42,912 nucleotides of DNA from Nocardia wallacei (GTDB taxonomy: Bacteria > Actinomycetota > Actinomycetes > Mycobacteriales > Mycobacteriaceae): the NCBI RefSeq assembly GCF_029869545.1, contig NZ_JARWQD010000300.1, positions 1 through 42,912 on the forward strand, given 5' to 3'. The notes under the pieces are model-generated. The model did not search any database and was not told the origin of the DNA. It saw only the letters and a list, made by a program, of their open reading frames with translations. This document shows, one piece after another, positions 9,488 to 16,776 of this stretch. A program made the position numbers and the translations under genes. Positions within the stretch are counted from its first letter, which is position 1, and each line of letters starts with the position of its first letter.

Positions 9488-10162
9488 TCATCCGGTCCGC
9501 TGCAGCGGCGGCGGTGCGAGGAGCGCCGGTCCGGGGCCCTCGCGCAACAGATCGCGCACATCGTCGTCGTTCAGGGGGCCGAAGTCCTCGTAGAAGCTGC
9601 CGATATCGGTGAGCCGGTCGCGGGTGTGCAGGCAGACCACCTTGTCGGCGTCGCCGACCAGTCCCGCGATGGCCGGTTCGGCACCCACCGGCGCCGCCAC
9701 CACCACGCGGATCGCGCCGTGCGCGTAGGCCGCCCGGCAGGCCGCCCGCGCGGAGGTCGCGGTCGGCAGTGCCTCGTCCACGATCACGATCGTATGCCCG
9801 GCCAGCTCGGGGCGCTGCCCGCCCGCGCGCAACCGTTCGGTCCTGCGGCGCAGCGCATCTCGTTCCTGTCGCTCGATCCGCGTGAGCTCAGCGGCCCCGG
9901 CGCGCAGGGCCCGCGCCTGCTCACCGTCGACCACCCGGACACCCCGCTCGGCGATCGCGCCGAAGGCGGGGCCGGGATGCTCCGGAGGGCGCAGCTGGTG
10001 GACCACCATGACATCGAGCGCCACGCGCAATTCGGTCGCAACGGCCGATGCCACTGCGGCTCCGCCACCGGCCAGTCCGATCACCACGATATCGGGGCCG
10101 CGGAAGGCCATCAGATGTCCGGCCAGTCGGCGGCCGGCGTCGCGACGATCGAGGAACAGCAT
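9488..10162 (-). CDS. Phosphoribosyltransferase-like protein with altered PRPP loop
   Basis: A 224-residue protein starting at ATG 10162, with AGGAGG about 5 nt upstream. The N-terminus (FLDRRDAGRRLAGHL...VVIGLAGGGAAVASAVA) and ALDVMVVHQLRPPEHPG...FGAIAERGVRVV match the stand-alone type I phosphoribosyltransferases seen, for example, in the mycobacterial dormancy regulon. Residues between these and the PRPP loop form a charged helix (RIERQERDALRRRTERLR). The PRPP loop, normally VDDGxATGxT, reads VDEALPTATS: the second Asp and the glycines are lost, so PRPP binding may be weak or absent. The C-terminus GSFYEDFGPLNDDDV is family-typical. The role is unknown; a stress-related function is inferred from relatives only. 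Confidence 0.75.
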   Translation of the reverse strand: MLFLDRRDAGRRLAGHLMAFRGPDIVVIGLAGGGAAVASAVATELRVALDVMVVHQLRPPEHPGPAFGAIAERGVRVVDGEQARALRAGAAELTRIERQERDALRRRTERLRAGGQRPELAGHTIVIVDEALPTATSARAACRAAYAHGAIRVVVAAPVGAEPAIAGLVGDADKVVCLHTRDRLTDIGSFYEDFGPLNDDDVRDLLREGPGPALLAPPPLQRTG

Positions 10163-10261
10163 GAAGCCTCCTGAGGGATCGTGGGAACGAATACACCTGC
10201 GCCGGGTGTTGTGTGTCTGTTGTGTGTCGAGCGGTGGGTGCCCGAAAAATGTACGCGCCGT

Positions 10262-10273
10262 TTGCAATTGCAA
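10262..10273. promoter_or_regulatory. 12-bp palindrome TTGCAATTGCAA
   Basis: A perfect palindrome about 100 bp upstream of the phosphoribosyltransferase-like gene, in a locally AT-rich stretch. It could be an operator. No cognate regulator is evident. Confidence 0.3.
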
Positions 10274-10483
10274 TTCGGTGGCGAGAGTGGGGCACTTCGG
10301 CCGGAGGCCCGAGCGGGTGAACTCGGCGGCCGCGCTGCCCGCGTGATTCGTCGAGGGGCGACGAAAAGTTCTGTGCCATAAGGGATTCTGGCTGCTCGCA
10401 GGGATGCTCAGGATCCATCTCTCCTCCAGAGTCGCCAACCGCCGAGGATGGGGAGCCACGCTTCGGGACTCGGGAAGACAACG

Positions 10484-10559
10484 GTGCAATTCTACGTCGG
10501 GGGCGCCGCCGTTCGTTGTGAAACGGACACGATCTACATTGCCGGAGATGTAATTGCAC
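10484..10559. ncRNA. Possible structured RNA: nested inverted repeats
   Basis: GTGCAATT (10484-10491) pairs exactly with AATTGCAC (10552-10559). Inside lie CCGTT/AACGG (10509-10513/10522-10526) and TACAT/ATGTA (10535-10539/10548-10552), each with an 8-nt loop. The last arm shares one base with the outer stem. Together they could fold as a closed three-way junction on either strand. The inner stems are short and could be chance. Confidence 0.25.
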
Positions 10560-10628
10560 ACCGAAATGCGTTGCGCTGGGGGAATTTCCGGAGAATGTGG
10601 TATGCGGTACCGCGGGTTCACCGGCGCC

Positions 10629-10645
10629 GGGTCGGTAACCGGCCC
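10629..10645 (-). terminator. Possible terminator hairpin after the CoA-transferase gene
   Basis: GGGTCGG-TAA-CCGGCCC forms a 7-bp stem with one G-T pair and a 3-nt loop, 32 bp beyond the CoA-transferase stop. There is no U-tract, as is usual in actinobacteria. Confidence 0.3.
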
Positions 10646-10676
10646 CCGAATGCGATCGCTTGCCGGTCCCGCGGCG

Positions 10677-11888
10677 TCAGTTGTCCTCCAGCGCGCGGAT
10701 ATCGGCCTCCGACATTCCCAGCAGCGTGGACAGCACCTCGCCGGTGTGCTCACCCAGATCCGGGCCGACCGAGCGGATGGGCAGCGATTGCCCGCCGAGC
10801 ACGGGCACGATGCCCGGGAATCCGACCTGCTTGGGTTCGCGTTCGCCCACGTCGACCGGAAACCGCTGAATCATGTTGCGCGCCCGGTACTGCGGGTCGT
10901 CGACGATATCGGCGGCGGTATAGATCGGACCGCACGGGATGGCCGATTCCTCGAGAATGCGCAGCGCCTCGTCGCGGGTGTGCCGGCGGGTCCACTCGGC
11001 GATCGCGGCATCGAGCCGGTCGCGATGGCGCCAGCGCCCGGCATTGTCGGACAGCTCCGGATCGTCGGCCAGGTCCGGCCTGCCGATGACCCGCATGTAG
11101 CGCTGGAAGATCGCGTCGCCGTTGCCGCCGATGATGATGCTGGTGCCGTCGCCGCACGGATAGGCGTTGCTGGGGGCGATGCCCTCCATCCGGCCGCCGA
11201 CCCGTTCGCGGCGGATACCGTAGGCGAGGTAGTCGGGCACCAGCGATTCCATCACCGACAGGATCGACTCGCTGAGGGCCACGTCGATCACCCGCTGTGC
11301 CAGCGGAATTCGCTCGTCGGTGCGGGTGCGCTGGAACAGTGCCATGACGGTGCCGAAGGCGGCGTAGATCCCGGCGATCGAGTCGCCGATGGAGACGCCG
11401 GTGCGCACCGGCGGCCGGTCCGGGTCGCCGACCAGTTCGCGCAGCCCGCCGACGGCCTCGGCCACCGCGGCGAATCCGGGCCGCTGCGCCAGCGGCCCGG
11501 TCTGGCCGTAGGCGGAGATGCGGGTGACGACCAGGTCGGGATTCGCCGCGTCGAGCACCTCCGGCCCGAGGCCCCACTTCTCCAGCATGCCCGGCCGGAA
11601 ATTCTCCAGCAGCACATCGCAGTGCCGGATCAGATCGAGCACGATGCCGCGCCCGGCGTCGGTGCGCAGGTCGAGCGTGATCGACTTCTTGTTGCGGTTG
11701 ACGGTCCGGTACAGCATCGAGGTATCGCCGCCGTAGAGTCGCCAATTGCGCAGTTCGTCACCGGTTTTCGGCCGCTCGACCTTGATCACCTCGGCGCCGA
11801 AGTCACCGAGGATGCGCCCGGCGGTCGGCGCGGCGATGTAGTTGCCGAGCTCCAGTACGCGAACCCCGTCCAGCGGCCGAATCTCCAT
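10677..11888 (-). CDS. CoA-transferase family III (CaiB/BaiF type)
   Basis: A 403-residue family III CoA-transferase, which moves CoA between carboxylic acids through an aspartyl-CoA thioester. The N-terminus DGVRVLELGNYIAAPTAGRI and FGAEVIKVERP are family hallmarks. Asp169 in VSIGDSIAGIYAAFG is at the position of the catalytic Asp of formyl-CoA transferase. The length is normal. It lies 30 bp downstream of the dioxygenase gene on the same strand, so the two are probably one operon. The dioxygenase would release a carbonyl or carboxyl product that this enzyme could activate; that link is inference. The donor and acceptor are unknown. Confidence 0.87.
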   Translation of the reverse strand: MEIRPLDGVRVLELGNYIAAPTAGRILGDFGAEVIKVERPKTGDELRNWRLYGGDTSMLYRTVNRNKKSITLDLRTDAGRGIVLDLIRHCDVLLENFRPGMLEKWGLGPEVLDAANPDLVVTRISAYGQTGPLAQRPGFAAVAEAVGGLRELVGDPDRPPVRTGVSIGDSIAGIYAAFGTVMALFQRTRTDERIPLAQRVIDVALSESILSVMESLVPDYLAYGIRRERVGGRMEGIAPSNAYPCGDGTSIIIGGNGDAIFQRYMRVIGRPDLADDPELSDNAGRWRHRDRLDAAIAEWTRRHTRDEALRILEESAIPCGPIYTAADIVDDPQYRARNMIQRFPVDVGEREPKQVGFPGIVPVLGGQSLPIRSVGPDLGEHTGEVLSTLLGMSEADIRALEDN

Positions 11889-11918
11889 GCCGACGATTCA
11901 ACCACCCGGGGTGCGGGC

Positions 11919-12845
11919 TCACGCGGCCTTGGAGACCTCGTCGACGACCGAGTAGTGATCGGCGTTCCCGGCGATCACCGTGCTCGGGGTGCCGTCGACG
12001 CCGACCGGGATGTCCCCGGCGAGGGTGATGCGCGTGAGCTTGCGGTGCTCGCTGCCGTCGTAGTCATCGATCGCGTAGTGCTGGGTGGCACGGTTGTCCC
12101 AGATGGCGACGTCGCCGAGCGACCAGTTCCAGCGGGTGGTGTTCTCGAGCCGGGTCACCCGATCCTGGAACAGCCGGAACAGCGCGTGCGACTCGTTACC
12201 CGTCAGGCCGACCAGCTTCTTCACGAAATGCCCCAGCAGCAGGGCGCGTTCGCCGGTCTCCGGGTGGACGCGCACGACCGGGTGTTCGGTCTCGTAGTAG
12301 GTGGACTCGAATTCGGTGCGATATGCCTTGGCCTTCTCGTTCGGCGAATCGTCCTGTGCCGCGGCGTAGTCGTATTGGTTGGTGTGGCGGGCGCGCAGGC
12401 CCTCGGCCAGCCGCTTGAGCGGTTCGGGCAGCGAGTTGTAGGCGGCGACCGTGGAGGCCCAGGTGGTCGATCCGCCGTAGCTGGGCAGCGAGACCGCGCG
12501 CAGGATCGACGCCTTCGGGATGCGGTCGACGAAGGTGACGTCGGTGTGCCAGCTGTTGGCGCGGCCGCGATGGGAGTCGATGGCCAGACTCTTCACACCC
12601 GCCGAGGTGACGGTCGGGTGCGGGGTGGTGGGGGAGCCGAGCAACTGCGCGAACTCGTACTGCCCGTCCTCGGTCAGGTGGTGCTGATCGCGGAAGAAGA
12701 TCACCTTGTGCTCGTTGAGCGCGGCGCGAATCGCGGCGACGGCATCGGGATCCAGATCGCCACCGAGCCGGACTCCCTCGATCCGCGCGCCGATGTGGGT
12801 GCCGAGCTTGACGACGGTCACGGTGCCTGCCTGAGCGACTGACAT
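11919..12845 (-). CDS. Fe(II)/2-oxoglutarate dioxygenase, Rv3406-like alkylsulfatase type
   Basis: A 308-residue TauD/TfdA-family enzyme. The start is ATG 12845 with a weak GAAAGGG upstream. The iron triad is His100 and Asp102 (in WHTDVTF) plus His256 (in [12 protein letters not shown]), and Arg272 (LTRITL) would bind 2-oxoglutarate. Long stretches, such as [31 protein letters not shown] and [14 protein letters not shown], closely resemble M. tuberculosis Rv3406 as I recall it. Rv3406 is a type II alkylsulfatase that oxidatively cleaves alkyl sulfates to aldehyde and sulfate. A role in sulfur scavenging is therefore likely but unproven. It is the first gene of an operon with the CoA-transferase, and a tandem-repeat array lies just upstream. 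Confidence 0.88.
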   Translation of the reverse strand: MSVAQAGTVTVVKLGTHIGARIEGVRLGGDLDPDAVAAIRAALNEHKVIFFRDQHHLTEDGQYEFAQLLGSPTTPHPTVTSAGVKSLAIDSHRGRANSWHTDVTFVDRIPKASILRAVSLPSYGGSTTWASTVAAYNSLPEPLKRLAEGLRARHTNQYDYAAAQDDSPNEKAKAYRTEFESTYYETEHPVVRVHPETGERALLLGHFVKKLVGLTGNESHALFRLFQDRVTRLENTTRWNWSLGDVAIWDNRATQHYAIDDYDGSEHRKLTRITLAGDIPVGVDGTPSTVIAGNADHYSVVDEVSKAA

Positions 12846-12942
12846 TGCGGGGGCCCTTTCTCGAAACGTACGACGTTCCGAGAACACCACCGGCGGTTGC
12901 CGCGAGCCAGGGTTGCGGTCAGCGCGATCGAAACCCGGTGGA

Positions 12943-12965
12943 TTCCGGCCAAAAGCATGCCGGAA
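12943..12965 (+). repeat. Dispersed hairpin repeat, copy A
   Basis: TTCCGGC (12943-12949), a 9-nt loop CAAAAGCAT, then GCCGGAA (12959-12965): a perfect 7-bp stem. The same arms and nearly the same loop occur at 33443-33465 and 40587-40609. It lies between the endonuclease IV stop and the dioxygenase start. Confidence 0.75.
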
Positions 12966-13030
12966 ACATGAGGGTGCGGGCATGCCGGATGTGACGGTGC
13001 ACGCATGCCGGATGTGACGGTGCACGCATG
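12955..13030 (+). repeat. Short tandem array next to hairpin copy A
   Basis: Two identical 23-bp units (12980-13002 and 13003-13025), each beginning GCATGCCGGATGTGAC. They are preceded by a diverged 25-bp unit (12955-12979) that includes the right arm of hairpin A and followed by a 5-bp remnant (13026-13030). The array seems to have grown from the hairpin's right half. Confidence 0.8.
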
Positions 13031-13064
13031 AGCCACCATTTCCCGGCATGCTGTCGGCCGGGAA

Positions 13065-13835
13065 CTACTCCACGTGCTCGCGCAGATACGCCAAATCCTC
13101 CGCGACCCCCTCGGCCGGAGTTTCCAGCACCACCGGCGCGCCCGCGGTGCGGCAGACCTCGGCGAGCAGCTGGGGATCGATGGTGCCGTCGGCGAAGTTG
13201 GCGTGCCGGTCGGCGCCGGAGTTGAAGTCGTCGCGGGAGGAATTGAGGTGCACCAGGTCGATGCGGCCGGTGATGGCCTTGATCCGGTCCACCACGCCGA
13301 TCAGCTCCTCGCCGCCCGCCCAGGCGTGGCAGGTGTCCAGGCAGAAACCCGCGCCGAAATCGCCCACCTGGTCCCACAGCTTGGCGATGGAGTCGAAGTG
13401 CCGGGCCATGGCGTGATTGCCGCCGGCGGTGTTCTCGATCAGGATCGGGACCGCGAAGCCGCCCTTTTCCTGCTGGCGGTCGAACAGCTTGCGCCAGTTG
13501 ACGATTCCCGCCTCGATCTCGGCGTCGGAGCGCACGTGGCCGCCGTGCACGACCAGGCCGAACGCGCCCAGATCGGCCGCGGCCTGCGCCTGCTGCGCGA
13601 CGGCGTTGCGCGAGGGCATGCGCAGCCGGTTGTTCGTGCTGGCGACGTTGATCTGGTACGAGGAGTGCACGACCACGTCGATCGGGCTGGCCTTGATCTC
13701 CTCGGCCCGCGGATGCGGCTGCGGTTTGTCCCAGCTCTGCGGGTCCACCACGAACATCTGGATGACGTCGGCACCGAGGCGTTCGCCGAAGCCGATCGGA
13801 TCACTGTCCTGCCTGACGTGTGCTCCAATGCGCAT
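13065..13835 (-). CDS. nfo: Endonuclease IV (AP endonuclease)
   Basis: A 256-residue TIM-barrel enzyme that cuts DNA 5' to abasic sites in base-excision repair. The tri-zinc ligands known from E. coli Nfo can be matched in order: His in VVHSSY, His in VVHGGH, Glu in ILIENTAGG, Asp and His in CLDTCHAW, His in VHLNSS, Asp-x-His in GADRHANFADGTI, and Glu in VLETP. The start is ATG 13835, with no ribosome site but a TATACT -10 box 9 nt upstream, so the mRNA is likely leaderless. An in-frame upstream extension to 14009 would cover the promoter and overlap the kinase gene, and is rejected. It is divergent from the kinase gene. Confidence 0.93.
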   Translation of the reverse strand: MRIGAHVRQDSDPIGFGERLGADVIQMFVVDPQSWDKPQPHPRAEEIKASPIDVVVHSSYQINVASTNNRLRMPSRNAVAQQAQAAADLGAFGLVVHGGHVRSDAEIEAGIVNWRKLFDRQQEKGGFAVPILIENTAGGNHAMARHFDSIAKLWDQVGDFGAGFCLDTCHAWAGGEELIGVVDRIKAITGRIDLVHLNSSRDDFNSGADRHANFADGTIDPQLLAEVCRTAGAPVVLETPAEGVAEDLAYLREHVE

Positions 13836-13850
13836 GGGGACGAGAGTATA
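13836..13850 (-). promoter_or_regulatory. -10 box and near-leaderless start of nfo
   Basis: On the minus strand TATACT (13845-13850) is followed by 9 nt and the ATG at 13835. This is the closest match to the TATAAT consensus seen in the window. Confidence 0.5.
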
Positions 13851-13998
13851 GGTAGCCACCGACACTCGAACCGGACTGCTATGGTTTCGGTGTTTTCCGT
13901 GGTCCGCCGAGGCATTCGGGCGCGGCCGCGGCGGTTCATCTGCGGTACTGCCGTGCACTGGCGGGTCCCGGTGCGCGGCACGGGAAATGGGAGCGGGC

Positions 13999-15183
13999 AT
14001 GCTGGCCAACGGTGACGTCTTCGCCGGCTATGTCATCGAGCGGCAACTGGGCCGCGGTGGCATGGGATCGGTCTATCTGGCCAGGCATCCGCGGCTGCCG
14101 CGCATGACGGCGTTGAAGCTGCTCAACCGGGAGATGGTGTCCGACGAGGAGATTCGCGCCCGCTTCGAACGCGAGGCCGACCTGGTCGCCCAGCTCGATC
14201 ATCCGAAGATCGTCACCGTGTACGACCGCGGGCTCGAGGACGGTCAGCTGTGGATCTCGATGCAGTACATCGACGGTATCGATGCCGCCAGCGTCGATCC
14301 GCAGCGGTTGCCGCCCGAACGGGCCGTGCAGATCGTCGCGGAGGTCGCCGAGGCGCTGGACTACGCGCACAACAACGGCGTGCTGCACCGCGATGTGAAA
14401 CCGGCGAACATGCTGCTGGCCAAGTCGACCGGTGGCAAGGGTGAGCGGGTCTACCTCACCGACTTCGGCATCGCGCGGCTGCGCGACGACGGCGGCCACC
14501 TGACCCAGACCGGAACGTTCACCGCGACGCTGACCTACGCCTCACCCGAGCAGCTCACCGGTGCTTCGCTGGACGGCCGCTCGGACCAGTACTCGCTGGC
14601 GTGCAGCCTGTTCTGGCTGTTCACCGGGACCGGGCCGTTCACCTCGGCCAGTCCGGCGGCGGTGATTCGCGGGCATCTGCAGGGGCCGCCCCCGGCGCTG
14701 AGCAGCGTGCGGCAGGGCCTGCCCGCGGCGCTGGACGGCGTCCTGCTGCAGGCGATGGCCAAGCGGCCCGACGATCGCTTCGCGACGTGCGCTGATTTCG
14801 CGGCCGCCGCCCGCCGTGCCTTCGCCTCGCCGAGCGCGCCGTCGATGCCCGTGGCGGGGCGGGGCTTCACCGGCCCGGCGATGCCGCAGGCAGGGCAGCC
14901 GGGAACGGCGATGGGTCCGCGGCCGTCGACGGGGCCGGGCATGCCGCACGCCCCGCACCCGGCCACCGGTCCGGGGCCGCAGCCGACGGCCTCGGTGCGG
15001 TCGGCGACTCCGCCGCCGCAGCCGGTATATCAGCAGGCGCCGCAGTATTCGCAGCCCGGCGGGTACGGCTATCCGCCGCCGCAACAGCAGAAGTCGGGTT
15101 CCGGGGCGACCGTCGGCCTCATCGTCGGTGGCATGGTGCTGCTGCTGGTGGCGCTCATCGTCCTTGGTGTGCTGACGCGCTGA
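13999..15183 (+). CDS. Membrane-anchored Ser/Thr protein kinase without sensor domain
   Basis: A 394-residue Hanks-type kinase. The ATG at 13999 is preferred because GGGAG lies 5 nt upstream and MLANGDVFAGY fits the family N-terminus; ATG 13987 is the alternative. Motifs: glycine loop GRGGMGSVY (18-26), Lys40 (ALKLL), catalytic loop HRDVKPAN from 130 with Asp132, DFG at 155-157, YASPEQ, and DGRSDQYSLA. After the kinase core (to about 275) comes a Pro/Gly/Gln-rich linker and one transmembrane helix (about 368-392) that ends at the C-terminus. There is therefore no external ligand domain of the PASTA type. It resembles mycobacterial PknF/PknI-like kinases. The partner is unknown. Its 3' end overlaps the PAP2 gene by 29 bp, tail to tail. 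Confidence 0.92.
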   Translation: MLANGDVFAGYVIERQLGRGGMGSVYLARHPRLPRMTALKLLNREMVSDEEIRARFEREADLVAQLDHPKIVTVYDRGLEDGQLWISMQYIDGIDAASVDPQRLPPERAVQIVAEVAEALDYAHNNGVLHRDVKPANMLLAKSTGGKGERVYLTDFGIARLRDDGGHLTQTGTFTATLTYASPEQLTGASLDGRSDQYSLACSLFWLFTGTGPFTSASPAAVIRGHLQGPPPALSSVRQGLPAALDGVLLQAMAKRPDDRFATCADFAAAARRAFASPSAPSMPVAGRGFTGPAMPQAGQPGTAMGPRPSTGPGMPHAPHPATGPGPQPTASVRSATPPPQPVYQQAPQYSQPGGYGYPPPQQQKSGSGATVGLIVGGMVLLLVALIVLGVLTR

Positions 15184-15913
15184 CGTCCGCGCGGTCGCCG
15201 TCGGGCATCGGTGCCGGATCGTCCGGAGACCGGGCGGCGCGGAACACCGTGATACCGACGACCACCCACAGGATGCCGAGGGTCCAGCCCGCGAGCACAT
15301 CGGTGGGCCAGTGCACGCCCAGGTACACCCGCGAGGCCCCCACCGCGAGCACGAACAGGGCGGCGAGCGTGCCCACGGCGATCTTGGCCGCGCGCCGCCG
15401 CAGCGCCAGCACCGTCACGGTGGTGACCACACCGACGATCGCCGTGGTGCTCAGGGCGTGTCCGGACGGGAACGACAGGCTCGATTCGGTCACCAGGTGA
15501 TCGACGGGCGGGCGGCGGCGGCCCACCAGCCGCTTGACGACCGCCACCGTCACCCCGGCGCCCACGGCCACCGTCGCCGTCAGCACGACCTGTGGCCAGC
15601 GCCGTTGCCAGGCGAGCCAGGCGCACGCGGTGACGGTGATCGTCGTCATCGACAGGGTGTCGCCCAGGTCGGTGATCGCGTGCACGATCGGCGTCAGCGT
15701 GCCGGTGCGCTGCGCGACCGCCCAGTCCATCGTGGGCCCATCGATGCGGGTCGCGCCGTCGTTGTTCAGCACCCCCTCGGCGAGCTCGGCGACGGCGGAC
15801 GGGAGTGCGACGACCGCGACCAGGATGCCGCCGCCCGCTCGCGACAGCAGCCCGCGCCGCACGAGCACGACCGCGACGATCGCGATCGTGACTGTCACCA
15901 CGAGCAGGGCCAT
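15155..15913 (-). CDS. PAP2 family membrane phosphatase
   Basis: A 252-residue integral membrane protein with several hydrophobic helices. The three phosphatase motifs are complete: KRLVGRRRP (K-x6-RP), PSGHAL (PSGH) and SRVYLGVHWPTD (SR-x5-H-x3-D). It would dephosphorylate a lipid phosphate or pyrophosphate, such as phosphatidate, undecaprenyl-PP or decaprenyl-P derivatives, at the membrane. The start is ATG 15913, preceded by TACCCT 7 nt upstream. An extension to 16144 would run through the promoter of the ABC gene. The charged tail (RSPDDPAPMPDGDRADVS) is coded across the kinase stop region. The substrate is not determined. Confidence 0.88.
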   Translation of the reverse strand: MALLVVTVTIAIVAVVLVRRGLLSRAGGGILVAVVALPSAVAELAEGVLNNDGATRIDGPTMDWAVAQRTGTLTPIVHAITDLGDTLSMTTITVTACAWLAWQRRWPQVVLTATVAVGAGVTVAVVKRLVGRRRPPVDHLVTESSLSFPSGHALSTTAIVGVVTTVTVLALRRRAAKIAVGTLAALFVLAVGASRVYLGVHWPTDVLAGWTLGILWVVVGITVFRAARSPDDPAPMPDGDRADVSASAHQGR

Positions 15914-15926
15914 GGTTTCGAGGGTA
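15914..15926 (-). promoter_or_regulatory. -10 box and leaderless start of the PAP2 gene
   Basis: On the minus strand TACCCT (15921-15926) is followed by 7 nt and the ATG at 15913; no ribosome site is present. Confidence 0.45.
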
Positions 15927-16041
15927 TGCGCAGGCCGGGGGACCGCGGGAGATGCTCCGCCCACGGGCGGGAATGTTCCGCCCAAGGTATTGGGGGAGAT
16001 CCCCGATGGCGAGAGTGCCGCCGTCCCGGAAGACTGGACAC

Positions 16042-16776
16042 ATGACGACTGCCACCGCGGCCCGCGCGACCGACCTGGTGAAGCTGTACGGATCGGGGGA
16101 TACCCAGGTCCGGGCGCTGGACGGGGTGTCGGCCGACTTCGCACAGCGCGAGTTCACCGCCATCATGGGCCCGTCCGGATCGGGGAAGTCCACGCTCATG
16201 CACTGCCTGGCCGGGCTGGACAGCGCCACCTCCGGCACCGTGCACATCGGCGACACCGACCTGACCACGCTGTCGGACAAGCAGATGACGCGGCTGCGTC
16301 GCGACCGCATCGGCTTCGTATTCCAGGCGTTCAACCTGGTGCCCACGCTGACGGCGCAGGAGAACATCACGCTGCCCCTGGATATCGCCGGACGCCAGCC
16401 CGACCACGAGTGGCTGGAGACGGTGATCAAGCGGCTGGGTCTCGGCGACCGGCTCGACCATCGGCCCAGCGAGCTGTCGGGCGGGCAGCAGCAGCGCGTG
16501 GCGTGTGCGCGGGCACTGGCGGGCAAGCCGGACATCATCTTCGGTGACGAACCGACCGGCAACCTGGATTCGCGGTCGTCCGGGGAGGTGCTGTCGATCC
16601 TGCGGGCCGCGGTGGACGAATTCGGCCAGACCGTGGTGATCGTGACACACGAACCGCACGCGGCCGCCTACGCCGATCGGGTGGTGTTCCTGGAGGACGG
16701 GCGCATCGTCGACGAAATGCGCGACCCCACGGCCGAATCCGTGCTGGACAGGATGAAATCGCTGGAGAACCTGTGA
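16042..16776 (+). CDS. ABC transporter ATP-binding protein (MacB/LolD type)
   Basis: A 244-residue ATPase. Walker A is GPSGSGKS (43-50), the Q-loop is in VFQAFNLVPTLTAQEN, the signature is LSGGQQQRVACARAL, Walker B is IIFGDEPTGNLDS and the H-loop is VIVTHEPHAA. The LDS/THE wording and the FNLVPTLTAQEN region place it in the MacB/LolD/FtsE group, which works mechanically with FtsX-like permeases rather than as a classical channel. The start ATG 16042 has no ribosome site; AAGACT lies 6 nt upstream and may be the -10 box. Its stop TGA (16774-16776) overlaps the ATG of the permease by one base, so the two are translationally coupled. Confidence 0.93.
   Translation: MTTATAARATDLVKLYGSGDTQVRALDGVSADFAQREFTAIMGPSGSGKSTLMHCLAGLDSATSGTVHIGDTDLTTLSDKQMTRLRRDRIGFVFQAFNLVPTLTAQENITLPLDIAGRQPDHEWLETVIKRLGLGDRLDHRPSELSGGQQQRVACARALAGKPDIIFGDEPTGNLDSRSSGEVLSILRAAVDEFGQTVVIVTHEPHAAAYADRVVFLEDGRIVDEMRDPTAESVLDRMKSLENL

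Larger units (their letters stand above)
10163..10676. other. 514-bp gene-free region, lower GC than flanks
   Basis: No convincing gene is seen on either strand. It should carry the promoter of the phosphoribosyltransferase-like gene (minus). It contains the 12-bp palindrome TTGCAATTGCAA (10262-10273), a nested set of inverted repeats at 10484-10559, and a GC hairpin at 10629-10645 near the end of the CoA-transferase gene. Confidence 0.6.

Noticed and set aside
10230..10300. Possible DosR-type (dormancy) box upstream of the phosphoribosyltransferase-like gene
   Set aside because: Half-site-like strings (TTTCGGGCAC on the minus strand; GGGGCACTTCGGCC) do not have the spacing or symmetry of the known motif.
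10554..12842. 762-codon plus-strand frame opposite the CoA-transferase and dioxygenase genes
   Set aside because: Two well-defined enzymes with intact active sites occupy the minus strand; the plus frame is low-complexity His/Arg/Asp-rich without family character.
12943..13030. CRISPR array
   Set aside because: The repeats are adjacent units without spacers, and no cas gene is present.
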